A program made the translations under genes and the position numbers. Below, in pieces: positions 42,955 through 52,673 of a stretch of 64,000 bases of DNA. Every line of letters starts with the position of its first letter. Position 1 is the stretch's first letter. Origin of the DNA: Cytophagaceae bacterium ABcell3 (GTDB lineage: Bacteria > Bacteroidota > Bacteroidia > Cytophagales > Cytophagaceae); NCBI GenBank assembly GCA_030913385.1, contig CP133159.1:2998584-3062583 (forward strand), written 5' to 3'. The notes under the pieces are model-generated. The model did no database searches, was not told the DNA's origin, and worked only from the letters and a program-made list of their open reading frames with translations.

Positions 42955-44216
42955 TTGCTAACATTTCTTTTTCTGAACAGTCCTTTAAACACCGGCCATA
43001 TCTCATTTACTTCAAATATATTGCGCATAGAAAACTTATCTTCATCCTGGAGAACTTGGTAAGCATCCCAAAGGCTGCTGCTTCTTTCACTTTCGTTGAT
43101 TTCTATGTAGGCCATGTATTGAATAGCCGGAAGGATTTCTTCTTTTATCAGGTTTTGACACTCTATGGCATCAGCATCTCCCCAGACATCCCCATCACTG
43201 GCCTGACAACAATAGATATTCCATTGGTGATCATTGTACCGTTCGTTTATGATTTTTTTCATTAGCTTCAATGAAGGAGCGACGATGGTGCCACCGCTTT
43301 CCCTTGAATTGAAAAACTCTTCTTCGTCTACCTCTTTTGCTTCTGTATGATGGCGGATAAAAACCATCTCGACTTTATCATACTGCTGGGTCAGAAAAAG
43401 GTATAATAAGGTGAAAAACCTTTTTGAAATATCTTTTTCATGAAAACCCATAGAACCAGATACGTCCATTATGCAAAACATTACGGCAGAGGTAGCCGGT
43501 AAAGGAACTTGCTCAAAATTGTTGTACCGTAGGTCCAAGTCTTCAAAAAAAGGAATGGTTGCTAATTGGTTTTTGGCTAGCTCTATTTCTTCTTTGAGCT
43601 TTTCCTTTTTTTTAGGGTCTTTTTCTTTTTCCAACTGCTCCTTAAGATCTTTAAGCCTTTGCTCAAAAACACCATGTAGGGCAATTTTTCTGCCTAAAGC
43701 CTGACGGTAGCTGCTCTGTATATTTAACCGTGATGGCACGCCATCTTTGATATACCCTGACCTGCGGTTTTTATATTTTTCTGTACTTTCCAGAAACTCC
43801 TTGATAAGATTAGGCAACTCCAAATCATCAAAAAAATATTTTAAAAACTCCTCACGGCTCAAGATAACGCTAAACTCATCTTCGGTAGTACCGGGCTGGT
43901 TAGACCCTTTTCCTTTTCCTGATCCACCGCCTCCGCCTTCGGGTTTAGGAACACGGTCTCCTTCAGCAAAGCGATCATTCCCAGGCCGCACGATATTCTT
44001 GTCTCCAGTAGCAGGATCATGGCGAAAGGCTGGCTCTTTCATGCCTTTTACAGGAACTTTTACGGCACCACCGTTCTTACTATCGGTTATTTTTTCAGAA
44101 CCTATAATGTCCGGTAACGCCTTTTTTATCTGGCCTTCAATTCTCTTTAGGAATTTTTGCCTGTTATTAATTGACTTTCCTGATGTATTTTTACGCCTGT
44201 CTATTATGATACTCAT
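42951..44216 (-). CDS. yeaH: YeaH/DUF444 family protein (VWA-like)
   Basis: The 421-residue protein has the DUF444 layout. The N-terminus is MSIIIDRRKNTSGKSINNRQKF-like, a Gly-rich linker (PEGGGGGSGKGKGSN) is near residue 92, a charged helical stretch lies at 185-215, and a von Willebrand A-like MIDAS motif appears in CIMDVSGSMG (Asp251, Ser253, Ser255). The C-terminal half (IDRYNDHQWNIYCCQASDGD-type region) completes the family. It would bind metal and a partner protein, probably PrkA. It overlaps spoVR by 4 nt and lies 99 bp downstream of prkA. Family and operon are clear; biochemical activity is not known. Confidence 0.92.
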   Translation of the reverse strand: MSIIIDRRKNTSGKSINNRQKFLKRIEGQIKKALPDIIGSEKITDSKNGGAVKVPVKGMKEPAFRHDPATGDKNIVRPGNDRFAEGDRVPKPEGGGGGSGKGKGSNQPGTTEDEFSVILSREEFLKYFFDDLELPNLIKEFLESTEKYKNRRSGYIKDGVPSRLNIQSSYRQALGRKIALHGVFEQRLKDLKEQLEKEKDPKKKEKLKEEIELAKNQLATIPFFEDLDLRYNNFEQVPLPATSAVMFCIMDVSGSMGFHEKDISKRFFTLLYLFLTQQYDKVEMVFIRHHTEAKEVDEEEFFNSRESGGTIVAPSLKLMKKIINERYNDHQWNIYCCQASDGDVWGDADAIECQNLIKEEILPAIQYMAYIEINESERSSSLWDAYQVLQDEDKFSMRNIFEVNEIWPVFKGLFRKRNVSK

Positions 44217-44315
44217 GCTGGAATAATTTAGGAAACAATACTGTTTCGTCTTAACTGGTTCAATGGTTTCAAAGTCTTAGCGGAACACATATTTCACATG
44301 CACTCCGCTAAAAGC

Positions 44316-46244
44316 TTAGCCCATCGATTTTCTCACGCGCATAAACCAATCTACCAATATCCTTATTTGCTTATAGGTATATCCACGGCCTTGCATACGG
44401 TTCAGGAAGTCTTGGTGCTTCTTCTCATTATCGTTGCTGGTTTTTGCTGTAAATGATATGACCGGTAGTAAGTCTTCAGTATTGGTGAATATTTTCTTCT
44501 CGATTACATTCTTGATTTTCGCATACGAATCCCATCTTGGATTCTCTCCATTGTTGTTTGCCTTATACCTTAAAAAGAAATTTGTCACTTCTGACCTAAA
44601 GTCTTTTGGATTGGCAATTCCTGCTGGCTTTTCGATCTTTTCAAGCTCTTCGTTGAGCATGGTTCTGCTCAATACTTCCCCAGAATCTGGATCCCGATAA
44701 TCATTCTGTTGCATCCAATGGTCAGCATAGACCACATATTTTTCAAAGATGTTCTGTCCGTAAGTATTATATGATTCAATATAAGCCTTTTGGATTTCGT
44801 CAGAGATAAAGGATGCGTATTTAGTAGCCAACACAGATTTGATTAGGTTGAGGTACTTTTCTTCAGTATCCTTGTCCAGCATCATTTTTACCACTTCTTC
44901 TTCCAATACATAAAGTAAGTGGACAGGGTTGGCCGCAATTTCCTCACTGTCAAAGTTGAAGACTTTACTTAACACCTTGAAAGCAAAACGGGTAGAAATA
45001 CCGTTCATTCCTTCATTAATGCCGGCTTCTTCTCTATATTCTTGTAGCGACTTGGCATTAGGATCTGTCTCTTTTAAAGTTTCGCCATTGTAAATGCGCA
45101 TTTTACTATGCAATGAAGAGTTTTCAGGCTCTTTAAGTCGGGTCATTACAGCGAACTGAGCCAACAAGTCTAAGGTTTTAGGTGCACAAACAGCTTCTCC
45201 TAAAGAACTTTCCCGAATGAGTTTTTCATAAATTTTAATTTCTTCACTGACACGTAGGCAGTAAGGGACCTGTACCTTGTAAATCCTATCAAGGAAGGCC
45301 TCATTCTTTTTGTCATTGATAAATTTTGCCCATTCTGACTCATTGGAGTGTGCAAGAATAATACCGTCAAACGGAATGGCACCAATTGGCTCAGTACCTT
45401 TGAAATTCCCCTCTTGCGTAGCGGTAAGCAGTGGGTTCAATACCTTGATTGGAGCTTTAAACATTTCCACAAATTCCATGACACCTTGATTGCCGAGACA
45501 CAAGCCCCCGGTATAACTATAGGCATCGGGATCGCTTTGTTGGAACTGTGCGAGTTTACGAATATCTACTTTCCCTACAAGCGTGGAAATATCTTGGTTG
45601 TTTTCGTCTCCAGGCTCAGTTTTAGCCATAGCTATCTGGTCCTGAATAGAAGGATATAGCTTGACTACTGTAAACTTATTAATGTCGCCTTTAAACTCTT
45701 TTAGCCTTTTTGCCGCCCATGGACTCATACAAAACGGAATGTTCCGCGGGGGGATTTTATACTCTTCCTCTATTTCCTTTTTGTAGTCAGCAAACAACCC
45801 TAATGGACTTTCATATACAGGACTTATTTGATCACCTGCCTTTAGCACATATATCGGGTTCTTTTGCATAAGACTTTTGATCTTTTCTGCAAGAGAGCTT
45901 TTACCGCCACCCACAGGCCCCATAAGGTAAAGGATCTGCTTTTTCTCCTCCAGCCCCTGTGCGGAATGGCGGAAGTAGGAAACAATTTGCTCTATGGTAT
46001 TTTCCATGCCATAGAACTCTTTGAATGCAGGGTAGATCTTGATTTTCTTATTGGAAAACAAGCGGCTAAGTACCGGGTCTTCACGTGTATCAATAACTTC
46101 TGGTTCACCAATGGCATCCAGAAGACGCTCTGCAGGTCTTGCATAGACTTTGGCGTCTTTCCTGCACATGGTCAGGTATTCTCCCACAGTCATTTCGTCC
46201 TGCGAACTATTGTAGTTTGTTTTAATTTTTTCAAAGATGCTCAT
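44316..46244 (-). CDS. prkA: PrkA/YeaG-type serine kinase-like AAA protein
   Basis: The 642-residue length is standard for PrkA. The Walker A motif GPVGGGKSS is at residues 109-117, followed by YVLKAGDQISPVYESPLGLF and IPPRNIPFCMSPWAAKRLKEF, then DGIILAHSNESEW in the AAA core. The C-terminal PrkA kinase-like region follows to the end (TYKQIRILVDWFMRVRKSMG). In E. coli YeaG responds to nitrogen and sugar starvation; Bacillus PrkA has protease and kinase activities reported. It heads the three-gene operon prkA-yeaH-spoVR, all on the minus strand. A palindrome (46354-46366) lies 110 bp upstream of its ATG. Confidence 0.94.
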   Translation of the reverse strand: MSIFEKIKTNYNSSQDEMTVGEYLTMCRKDAKVYARPAERLLDAIGEPEVIDTREDPVLSRLFSNKKIKIYPAFKEFYGMENTIEQIVSYFRHSAQGLEEKKQILYLMGPVGGGKSSLAEKIKSLMQKNPIYVLKAGDQISPVYESPLGLFADYKKEIEEEYKIPPRNIPFCMSPWAAKRLKEFKGDINKFTVVKLYPSIQDQIAMAKTEPGDENNQDISTLVGKVDIRKLAQFQQSDPDAYSYTGGLCLGNQGVMEFVEMFKAPIKVLNPLLTATQEGNFKGTEPIGAIPFDGIILAHSNESEWAKFINDKKNEAFLDRIYKVQVPYCLRVSEEIKIYEKLIRESSLGEAVCAPKTLDLLAQFAVMTRLKEPENSSLHSKMRIYNGETLKETDPNAKSLQEYREEAGINEGMNGISTRFAFKVLSKVFNFDSEEIAANPVHLLYVLEEEVVKMMLDKDTEEKYLNLIKSVLATKYASFISDEIQKAYIESYNTYGQNIFEKYVVYADHWMQQNDYRDPDSGEVLSRTMLNEELEKIEKPAGIANPKDFRSEVTNFFLRYKANNNGENPRWDSYAKIKNVIEKKIFTNTEDLLPVISFTAKTSNDNEKKHQDFLNRMQGRGYTYKQIRILVDWFMRVRKSMG

Positions 46245-46353
46245 GAGTCTTAATGTTTTTATGTGATTAGAAATATCTCACGAATGAGCTTATTATTAAT
46301 TCTGGAGGGATTTCCGCCGAAAAGGCAGACAGAAGTACACAATATAATATTTA

Positions 46354-46366
46354 GGCACTTGGTGCC
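46354..46366. promoter_or_regulatory. Palindrome GGCACTTGGTGCC upstream of prkA
   Basis: A perfect 5-bp inverted repeat around TTG lies 110 bp before the prkA start. GC-rich symmetry inside AT-rich DNA suggests an operator. The cognate factor is unknown. Confidence 0.35.
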
Positions 46367-46777
46367 AATTATTAGGTTCTACTATATATAAGAACGAAAT
46401 AATAACATGTAACTTTATATAATAATGTCAAAAAGTTATTTTAAAGCTTCTGATTTTCAAATATGGCTTAAAAAATAACCTACTTATAATTGATTTTACG
46501 AATGTCCTAAAAATAGGTTTGTGTTAGTATTGATTAAAAATAGCCTGTATTTTTATAAAATGGGCAAAAAGTCTTAGACTTCCGAAAAAAACACCCAACT
46601 TTTTTTATTATACCTTACATTAAATACCAAGAAATTTGTAAAATGTTATTGTAATAAAAAGGTATTGCAACAAATGCTTATTAACGCTCCTGTTGAATAA
46701 TCATAATAAGAACTTAATTATCTGTATAGTAATTGTTTAAATGGTTGTACGCATAGCATTTTTTTATGTTCTAGTGA

Positions 46778-46790
46778 GGGACAGTGTCCC
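46778..46790. promoter_or_regulatory. Palindrome GGGACAGTGTCCC upstream of 46977 gene
   Basis: A perfect 6-bp inverted repeat around a single G lies 186 bp before the start of the T9SS cargo gene. It is a candidate operator for that gene; the regulator is unknown. Confidence 0.35.
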
Positions 46791-46976
46791 ACTTGATAAA
46801 CATGTTACAACCTTGCTTTTATCACTATTTTAATAAGGAAAAAGTTAAGTTTACGCAGGGTAACGTACTTTCTATCACAGATTTTATAGGTTTAGTAAAT
46901 TTTTTTTCATTTATGGTATGAAATTGTCACATCAACCATTTATATTTGATCCAAAATTTTAAACTAAATAAAAGTT

Positions 46977-48320
46977 ATGAAGAAAATTTTACTTTCTACC
47001 TTAATGTCATTTGCAACTATACTATATGCAAATGCACAAATAGGAGACGGATTCATTCATGATGATTTCCGTTTATCAACAGATTATATGGTTAGTGATG
47101 AGGATGGAGCAAAAGGTCTTTTCTGGTATGATGGGCCAAACCTTTCTGTAGATAGACCTGGTGACGGTACGTTGAGAGTTGTAGGTACTGGTTCAGAAGC
47201 GTGGGGTGGTTTTGGATTATCTTTTGGTGAAAACCCTGATGGAGGTGTTCATAGCCATGACTTTGGTGATAACCTTGATTTAAGGTTTACTGTTACCAAC
47301 GAAGCTGAAACTGATCAAGATACTGCCCACGTGACAATCGTAATAGGGTCTGATGGCCCAAAAGAAGGTGATGAATGGGTTAACAGAGCTGATATACATC
47401 CTGATATAGAGGATGTAACTAATGATTGGGGGGATCCTGGAAGAAAAGAAAAAATTCAGTTTGTTCTAAACCCTGGCGAAACCAAAGAAATATTCATTGA
47501 TTTGTCATCATACGGTAATATTGGTGGTTTAAAAGCTTTAAGCTGGGACTGTGGTGGCCCTGATGAATGTCCTGAAACAGAGTACACTTTAGATATTTCT
47601 CAAATTGTTGATTTTAACTTTTCTGTTAATGGTGAACTTGCTGAACCTGAGGCTGATAGAGGTATAGCTACGCATTTTGTTCCCTACAATGGAACCTTGG
47701 TTTTTGAAAACTTCAAAATTGGAGATGTTCCTGGAGAAGCACCAGTAGCAACCACTATTGAAGAAGTTATTGCATTAATTGATGATGAAGATACAGAAGA
47801 AAACTCTGTAAGTATTACTTGGGAAGATGTTGCTGATGCTGACGAGTATATTGTTGCTTATTCAGAAGAAGAAGAAACTGGTTATGTTCAAGTAACTAAA
47901 GTGGATGGAAATACAACAGATTTTACTCACTATGACAACCCTGACCAGCCATTAACTGAAGGTGTTACTTACTATTATATTGTAGGTACAGTTGCAAATG
48001 GTAGAATATCTTGGTCAGACGCTGTAGCAACAGAAGAAGAAGAAGAAAACGAAACTTCTGCTGCAAGAGCTCAATTGAGCGCTGGACTTAAAATTTATCC
48101 TAACCCTGCTGAAGATGGTTTTGCTGAAGTTACTTATTCTGCGCTTCCTAGCATGAACATCGAAGTGAAGGTTGTAAACATGATGGGTATTGAGGTTCTT
48201 TCTGTTCCTGGCCGTGCCAATGGTGCTACTCTTAACCTTTCAAATCTACAAGGTATCTATATGGTTAACATCATTGCTGATGGTGAAATCGTAGGTGCTG
48301 AAAGAGTTGTTGTTAGATAA
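46977..48320 (+). CDS. Acidic secreted protein with T9SS type A sorting domain
   Basis: I do not recognise a family for the body of this 447-residue protein. It has a Sec signal (MKKILLSTLMSFATILYANAQ) and a sandwich-like N-terminal half (about 22-250: LRFTVTNEAETDQDTAHVTIVIGSDG, ILSSYG-type segments) that resembles carbohydrate-binding modules. A fibronectin-III-like stretch follows (about 275-345: NSVSITWEDVADADEYIVAYSEEEETG), then an acidic linker (ATEEEEENETS). The last 75 residues are a type A sorting domain (LKIYPNPAEDGFAEVTYSAL to GAERVVVR). It is very acidic overall. Likely secreted or surface-anchored, possibly a glycan-binding protein. A strong terminator follows at 48345. Confidence 0.85.
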   Translation: MKKILLSTLMSFATILYANAQIGDGFIHDDFRLSTDYMVSDEDGAKGLFWYDGPNLSVDRPGDGTLRVVGTGSEAWGGFGLSFGENPDGGVHSHDFGDNLDLRFTVTNEAETDQDTAHVTIVIGSDGPKEGDEWVNRADIHPDIEDVTNDWGDPGRKEKIQFVLNPGETKEIFIDLSSYGNIGGLKALSWDCGGPDECPETEYTLDISQIVDFNFSVNGELAEPEADRGIATHFVPYNGTLVFENFKIGDVPGEAPVATTIEEVIALIDDEDTEENSVSITWEDVADADEYIVAYSEEEETGYVQVTKVDGNTTDFTHYDNPDQPLTEGVTYYYIVGTVANGRISWSDAVATEEEEENETSAARAQLSAGLKIYPNPAEDGFAEVTYSALPSMNIEVKVVNMMGIEVLSVPGRANGATLNLSNLQGIYMVNIIADGEIVGAERVVVR

Positions 48321-48344
48321 TTAAAACAACACACATAAATATTG

Positions 48345-48375
48345 AAAAGGCTGTCTTTTACGGACAGCCTTTTTT
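48345..48375 (+). terminator. Strong terminator after 46977 gene
   Basis: AAAAGGCTGTC (48345-48355) pairs perfectly with GACAGCCTTTT (48363-48373), with a 7-nt loop; the T-run continues to six or more. The A-run on the other side lets it also serve the convergent ankyrin gene. Confidence 0.85.
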
Positions 48376-48381
48376 ATTTTC

Positions 48382-48891
48382 TTATGAAGCTTTTTCTGCC
48401 TTGTAAGTTTCAAGGGTTTTTAGCGCTTCCATGTTTCCAGACTGCCGGGCAAGGTCTATAGAAGAAAGTCCTCGGGTATCTTTCATTTCAGGGTCTGCTT
48501 TATACGCCAGCAAGGTTTTGGCCACGTCATTTCTTCCAAACATAATAGCAAACATTAAAGCAGTCATTCCGTTATTGTTTTGGACATTTGGGTTGGCTCC
48601 TGTTTGAAGTAGCAGTTTTGCCACTTCATGGTATCCTTTAAAAGAACATCCCATAAGGGCTGTGTTTCCAGCCATATCTTGCAAATCTAAATCCACTTTT
48701 CCTTTATGAGTAAGCAGCGCGACAGCATCTAAATGTCCTTCATAACATGCTAGGATAAGTGGAGTAAAACCTTTCGAGTCTTTAAAATTCATATCTTGGC
48801 CTTGTTGAACCTGCTGGTTCAGGTATTCTGTGTCGCCTTTTCTGGCAGCGTCCATGATTAAGATGGTTGGGTCTGTTGAATAAAAATTCAT
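48382..48891 (-). CDS. Ankyrin repeat protein
   Basis: The 169-residue protein consists of four to five ankyrin repeats: KGFTPLILACYEGHLDAVALL, AGNTALMGCSFKGYHEVAKLLLQTGANPNVQ, NGMTALMFAIMFGRNDVAKTLLAYKADPEM and RGLSSIDLARQSGNMEALKTL. There is no signal peptide, so it acts in the cytoplasm, binding another protein. Small ankyrin proteins of this kind often pair with catalases or other enzymes, but no such gene is adjacent. The start is the ATG at 48891. It lies downstream of the PKD/gliding protein gene on the same strand with repeat C between them. Confidence 0.9.
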   Translation of the reverse strand: MNFYSTDPTILIMDAARKGDTEYLNQQVQQGQDMNFKDSKGFTPLILACYEGHLDAVALLTHKGKVDLDLQDMAGNTALMGCSFKGYHEVAKLLLQTGANPNVQNNNGMTALMFAIMFGRNDVAKTLLAYKADPEMKDTRGLSSIDLARQSGNMEALKTLETYKAEKAS

Positions 48892-48976
48892 GAAAAAGTA
48901 TTTTTAGGTTTAGAAATATTATAAGATATTTCAAGTATTAACTTTAAAATACTTTTATGGTTTAAATCTTTAGTAT

Positions 48977-49012
48977 AGGGCCTGCTAAAAAAGTCACAAG
49001 TGTGTGTAGCCA
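48977..49012 (-). repeat. Dispersed repeat C, copy 2
   Basis: Read on the minus strand it begins TGGCTACACAC and ends AGCAGGCCCT, matching 35091-35130 at 34 of 36 aligned bases without that copy's 4-nt insertion. It lies 73 nt downstream of the PKD protein gene's stop. Confidence 0.65.
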
Positions 49013-49085
49013 AACTTTGCACCTATAACTCATAATTTTATACAAATATAAACAGATTAGTATTTTTGGTGTTTTTCAGCGCTCC

Positions 49086-52000
49086 CTAGTATATGACCTG
49101 TATCCACCCTGTGGCAATATAATCAGAATCATCAGGGCTGCCTTTTAAGTCTAGCACATAGTAATATGTTGCAGGAGGTACCAATTGTCCATTATGTATT
49201 CCATTCCAAGAGACTTTACTATTAGCTTCCTGTTCATGCAATACCATACCCCATTGGTTAAAAATCTGTAATTTTGATAAAGAATACTTTTCCAACCCCA
49301 GCACTTCCCATGTGTCATTCTTTCCATCTCCATTAGGCGTAAAAGTATTTCTAATATCTACAGGCCTGTAATTGTTTACTACAATAGAGGCGGTTGCTTG
49401 GCATCCTTGGTTAGCTATTCCGTTATAAATAGTTGCTTCATATGTTAAAGCAATATTTTCATTTTGAGGCGTGTAATATGCATTTATCCCATTTTCGGCA
49501 ATATTCAAAAAGTCGGTAGGGCTCCATAGGATTTCTGAAATATGGCTTTCTGTTTGAGTATGAAACTGAAGTGGCAGTAACACTTGGTCATCAACTCCGT
49601 AGGTTGCATAAACTTCTTTATCTTCAAACCATACATCTATCTGTTCATACACTTCTAAATAGGTTGAATCATAAGAGGGAGGGCATTGGCCGTTGCTGGC
49701 CATTAAGGTATACCAACCAGTAGCGCCGGGAGAGTGGACATCAAAAGTATAGGGCACTGTGTCTCTATAAATGATTTCTCCATTTAAAAACCATTCATAA
49801 AACTGCCTTTCTATATTGTCTTTCGAAGTGACGAGAATAGGCTCGTCTGTCTCACAAATGGTGTTTTTGTTAACTTCAATTTCTGCAACAGGGGTGTTTA
49901 AAATCGCAATATTAAGGGTGTCAGAATAGACTGTGTCAGATAATAGACAATGGTAATCTGGGATTAATTTTGCAAAAATTTGTACATCTTCTTCGGGAGA
50001 AAACTGTAACATATTGGAGTGAGAATGTTCATACAAAAGTTCGTGGTTTACATTTGAAAAATAAAACTGGGGGTGTTCTCCTGGGTCTTTTTGTGATTCA
50101 GCAGTTAGGTTTATTTCTGTTCCTTGGCAAACTTCTTCAGGTCCTGTAATGCTAAGAGTTGTTTCAAATGGTCTTTCTGGAAGAATGGTCAATAGTGCGC
50201 TGTTTTGTGGACACACTCCATTGGATATCACCCATTCTGCTATTAATGTATCATTTAAACTATCAAAGTTTCTAATAGGCGAAGCTGGGTTGTCGGCTTC
50301 GATGATGGCATTACCTGTGTTTGATATAATATTCCAAGTGCCGGTGCCAATAATAGGTATATTTCCAGTCATAGACTTGTTTGAACCTGCTACGCAATAA
50401 AACAAAGTATCCTGCTTTTGGTCCGAAACAGTTGCTTCTGAAGGTAGGAGGTCTAGTGGAATGGTAAAAGTACTGGTATCGCTACTGCACCCTTCTGGAG
50501 AGAGCGCGTTAACGCTTCCAGTAATGGTGGTAGCGTCTTGCGCTGTAAAAGTTATGGAATCAGCAGCAGTTTCATATATCAAAATGTTATCTCCTGTGTC
50601 CAATGACCATGAATAATTGTTGTCGGGTGAACCTGAAACATTTAATGTTCGGTCTGAATATTGACACAGAGGGTCTAATGGTGATACAGTTGGAGAAGGA
50701 GGGATAGAGTCTACTATAATGGTGACTTTTGAAGGAAGGCTTTCACAAATGAGTCCTCTATACGAAACATAATATTTAAAAGTTCCTGCGGTTCTTCCTA
50801 ATTCGGGTGCATTAGCTATCTCTAATGTATCTTCGTAATTATACCATACATGTTGTCCCATAGCCGCAACAGGGATCGGAGCTACAGGAAGATTAGGTAA
50901 CTCTGGCGTATTTTGACAGTATCTTAGTGTATCGGATATCACAGTAGGAATTCGAGGGCTTGGGAAAATGTGAACAGTGCGTTGGACTGTATCAGAACAG
51001 ACATCTGTATTCGAAACTGTATATTGAACTGTATGCAAACCCGGCGTTAAAGAGTCGATAAGATAACCTTCTTCTGTAATGATATCTCCAATAAAAACAC
51101 CCCCTTCAGGAGAAACATCAAAAGGAGCTTTAAACATAGATGGGTGGCAAGCGTACGGGGTTGGTTCAAAATGCACTTGGACAGACTCTTTGATGATAAA
51201 ATCTAAACGGGCATTGGCATCTTCGTCTCCTGCGGGGTTAATAACGCTTGCATAGAAACTATCTCCATTGGTTACTGTTACGCTTTCAGGGTTTTCTACT
51301 ATTGAGGTATAGTTTTCATCGTTAAACCATCTCACGAAGGCCATTCTTCTCCCTATAAGCCTGCTATTATGGTCTGTCAGGTCATAACTGGAAACTTGTG
51401 GTGGAGTGCCTTCTGTATCAGAACATAATTCTATGGTTTCATTGAGAGGGTTAACATCTTCACATTCTTCAACAATAACTTCGTAGGTTTCAGAGCCTGC
51501 TATGCATCCCTGACCATTGAAAACACTTACAGTTACTGGATAGACACCAGGTGCTCTGTAGGTGTGATTGTTATGAGGCCTTATCAAAGTGTCAATGTTT
51601 CCATCTCCATAGTCAAAAATAAATTGGGTATTAACGTGGGTTCCAAAATTCCCTATTGCACGTATATGTACGCTTTGAGAAAGACAGCTTTGCGCAGGGG
51701 TTATGTTTAAAGTATCAATATACAAAGGCAAATTCCTAATAGTGGATGAGGTTGAATAAGTTTGACATCCAAAGTTACTGTTCGCATTTAACGTAATAGT
51801 GAAAATCCCATATTCTTGATAACTATGTGTAATTGTGCTGTCTGAGTTGGTTTCTATTACTGTGCCATCACCCAACCTCCAAAAGAAATTTTCTGCACTG
51901 GTAGATAAGTTTGTGATTTCAATTTCGTGAGGGATAGAACATCCTACCCTCCGGTTTAGCCTAAAGTTTCCAACGGGAGACGGCCTAACAATAACTGTTG

Positions 52001-52673
52001 CTTCGGCAGTATCACTAATACAGTTCGAAACATCATTATATGTCGCATATTTATATGTCCAAGTTCCGGGTCTGTTAAAAAAATGAGTTATATCGTTCAT
52101 TCTTCCAGATATATCGTCTATGTCTTCTAAGTACCAGTAAGCTCTATTGGCAATGCCTGTAGGGTCTCTACCTTGTATCGTATCAAACCTTCCTTCACAA
52201 ATAGATGCTGGGTGGTAAGTTATTTCGGCTTTTGGTGTTCCGATATATGCCATAGAATCTTTTTCCGGAATGGCATTTAGCACGTCCCTGTTAATCTCAT
52301 TAATAGCTTCTAACCTTATGTGATATGCCCCAGGTTCTGTATATGTGTGGCTTATGGTTTTTTCATTAGTGGAAATTATGGTGCCGTCTCCTAAATGCCA
52401 TGTAAAGTTGAGGTGTGGGGTAATTTCTGTGGTGTTTATAAAAGTTACTGTGTGAGGAGCTTGACAGCTGGTATTGTTTTCAAGTAAAAATGAAGCTATT
52501 GGGTTTTCTTGGCAATTGCTTAATGTTGGGGCAGAGTAGTGATGAGGTGTGGAAAAGGTTTTAGCATGTGATTCTAAAGAGTTGAAAACCCAAAACAATA
52601 ATAAAAAAGGTACAAACTTTATATATAGCTGTTTGCAATGGACAAATGGTGCATGTAATCTTAAACCTAGCAT
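49086..52673 (-). CDS. PKD-repeat surface protein with gliding-type T9SS C-terminal domain
   Basis: From the ATG at 52673 the protein has 1195 residues; the frame also opens at a TTG at 52688. A signal sequence (KFVPFLLLFWVFNSLESHA) is preceded by about 20 extra residues. PKD-type modules follow: FTWHLGDGTIISTNEKTISHTY, FFWRLGDGTVIETNSDSTITHSY and FIFDYGDGNIDT, each with a GDG core and a V/I-T tail. The centre has further Ig-like or PKD-like modules. The last 85 residues are the gliding-motility-associated type B domain: NTFTPNGDGKNDTWEVLGLE to IATGWIQVIY. T9SS type B cargo is exported and often shed or polymerised at the surface. Function is probably adhesion (inference). Confidence 0.88.
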   Translation of the reverse strand: MLGLRLHAPFVHCKQLYIKFVPFLLLFWVFNSLESHAKTFSTPHHYSAPTLSNCQENPIASFLLENNTSCQAPHTVTFINTTEITPHLNFTWHLGDGTIISTNEKTISHTYTEPGAYHIRLEAINEINRDVLNAIPEKDSMAYIGTPKAEITYHPASICEGRFDTIQGRDPTGIANRAYWYLEDIDDISGRMNDITHFFNRPGTWTYKYATYNDVSNCISDTAEATVIVRPSPVGNFRLNRRVGCSIPHEIEITNLSTSAENFFWRLGDGTVIETNSDSTITHSYQEYGIFTITLNANSNFGCQTYSTSSTIRNLPLYIDTLNITPAQSCLSQSVHIRAIGNFGTHVNTQFIFDYGDGNIDTLIRPHNNHTYRAPGVYPVTVSVFNGQGCIAGSETYEVIVEECEDVNPLNETIELCSDTEGTPPQVSSYDLTDHNSRLIGRRMAFVRWFNDENYTSIVENPESVTVTNGDSFYASVINPAGDEDANARLDFIIKESVQVHFEPTPYACHPSMFKAPFDVSPEGGVFIGDIITEEGYLIDSLTPGLHTVQYTVSNTDVCSDTVQRTVHIFPSPRIPTVISDTLRYCQNTPELPNLPVAPIPVAAMGQHVWYNYEDTLEIANAPELGRTAGTFKYYVSYRGLICESLPSKVTIIVDSIPPSPTVSPLDPLCQYSDRTLNVSGSPDNNYSWSLDTGDNILIYETAADSITFTAQDATTITGSVNALSPEGCSSDTSTFTIPLDLLPSEATVSDQKQDTLFYCVAGSNKSMTGNIPIIGTGTWNIISNTGNAIIEADNPASPIRNFDSLNDTLIAEWVISNGVCPQNSALLTILPERPFETTLSITGPEEVCQGTEINLTAESQKDPGEHPQFYFSNVNHELLYEHSHSNMLQFSPEEDVQIFAKLIPDYHCLLSDTVYSDTLNIAILNTPVAEIEVNKNTICETDEPILVTSKDNIERQFYEWFLNGEIIYRDTVPYTFDVHSPGATGWYTLMASNGQCPPSYDSTYLEVYEQIDVWFEDKEVYATYGVDDQVLLPLQFHTQTESHISEILWSPTDFLNIAENGINAYYTPQNENIALTYEATIYNGIANQGCQATASIVVNNYRPVDIRNTFTPNGDGKNDTWEVLGLEKYSLSKLQIFNQWGMVLHEQEANSKVSWNGIHNGQLVPPATYYYVLDLKGSPDDSDYIATGWIQVIY

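Larger units (their letters stand above)
46245..46976. other. Divergent intergenic region with two palindromes
   Basis: This 732-bp AT-rich region separates the prkA operon from the T9SS cargo gene at 46977. No ORF is convincing. It contains GGCACTTGGTGCC (46354-46366, nearer prkA) and GGGACAGTGTCCC (46778-46790, nearer 46977), both perfect inverted repeats that stand out in AT-rich sequence and are listed separately. Confidence 0.55.
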
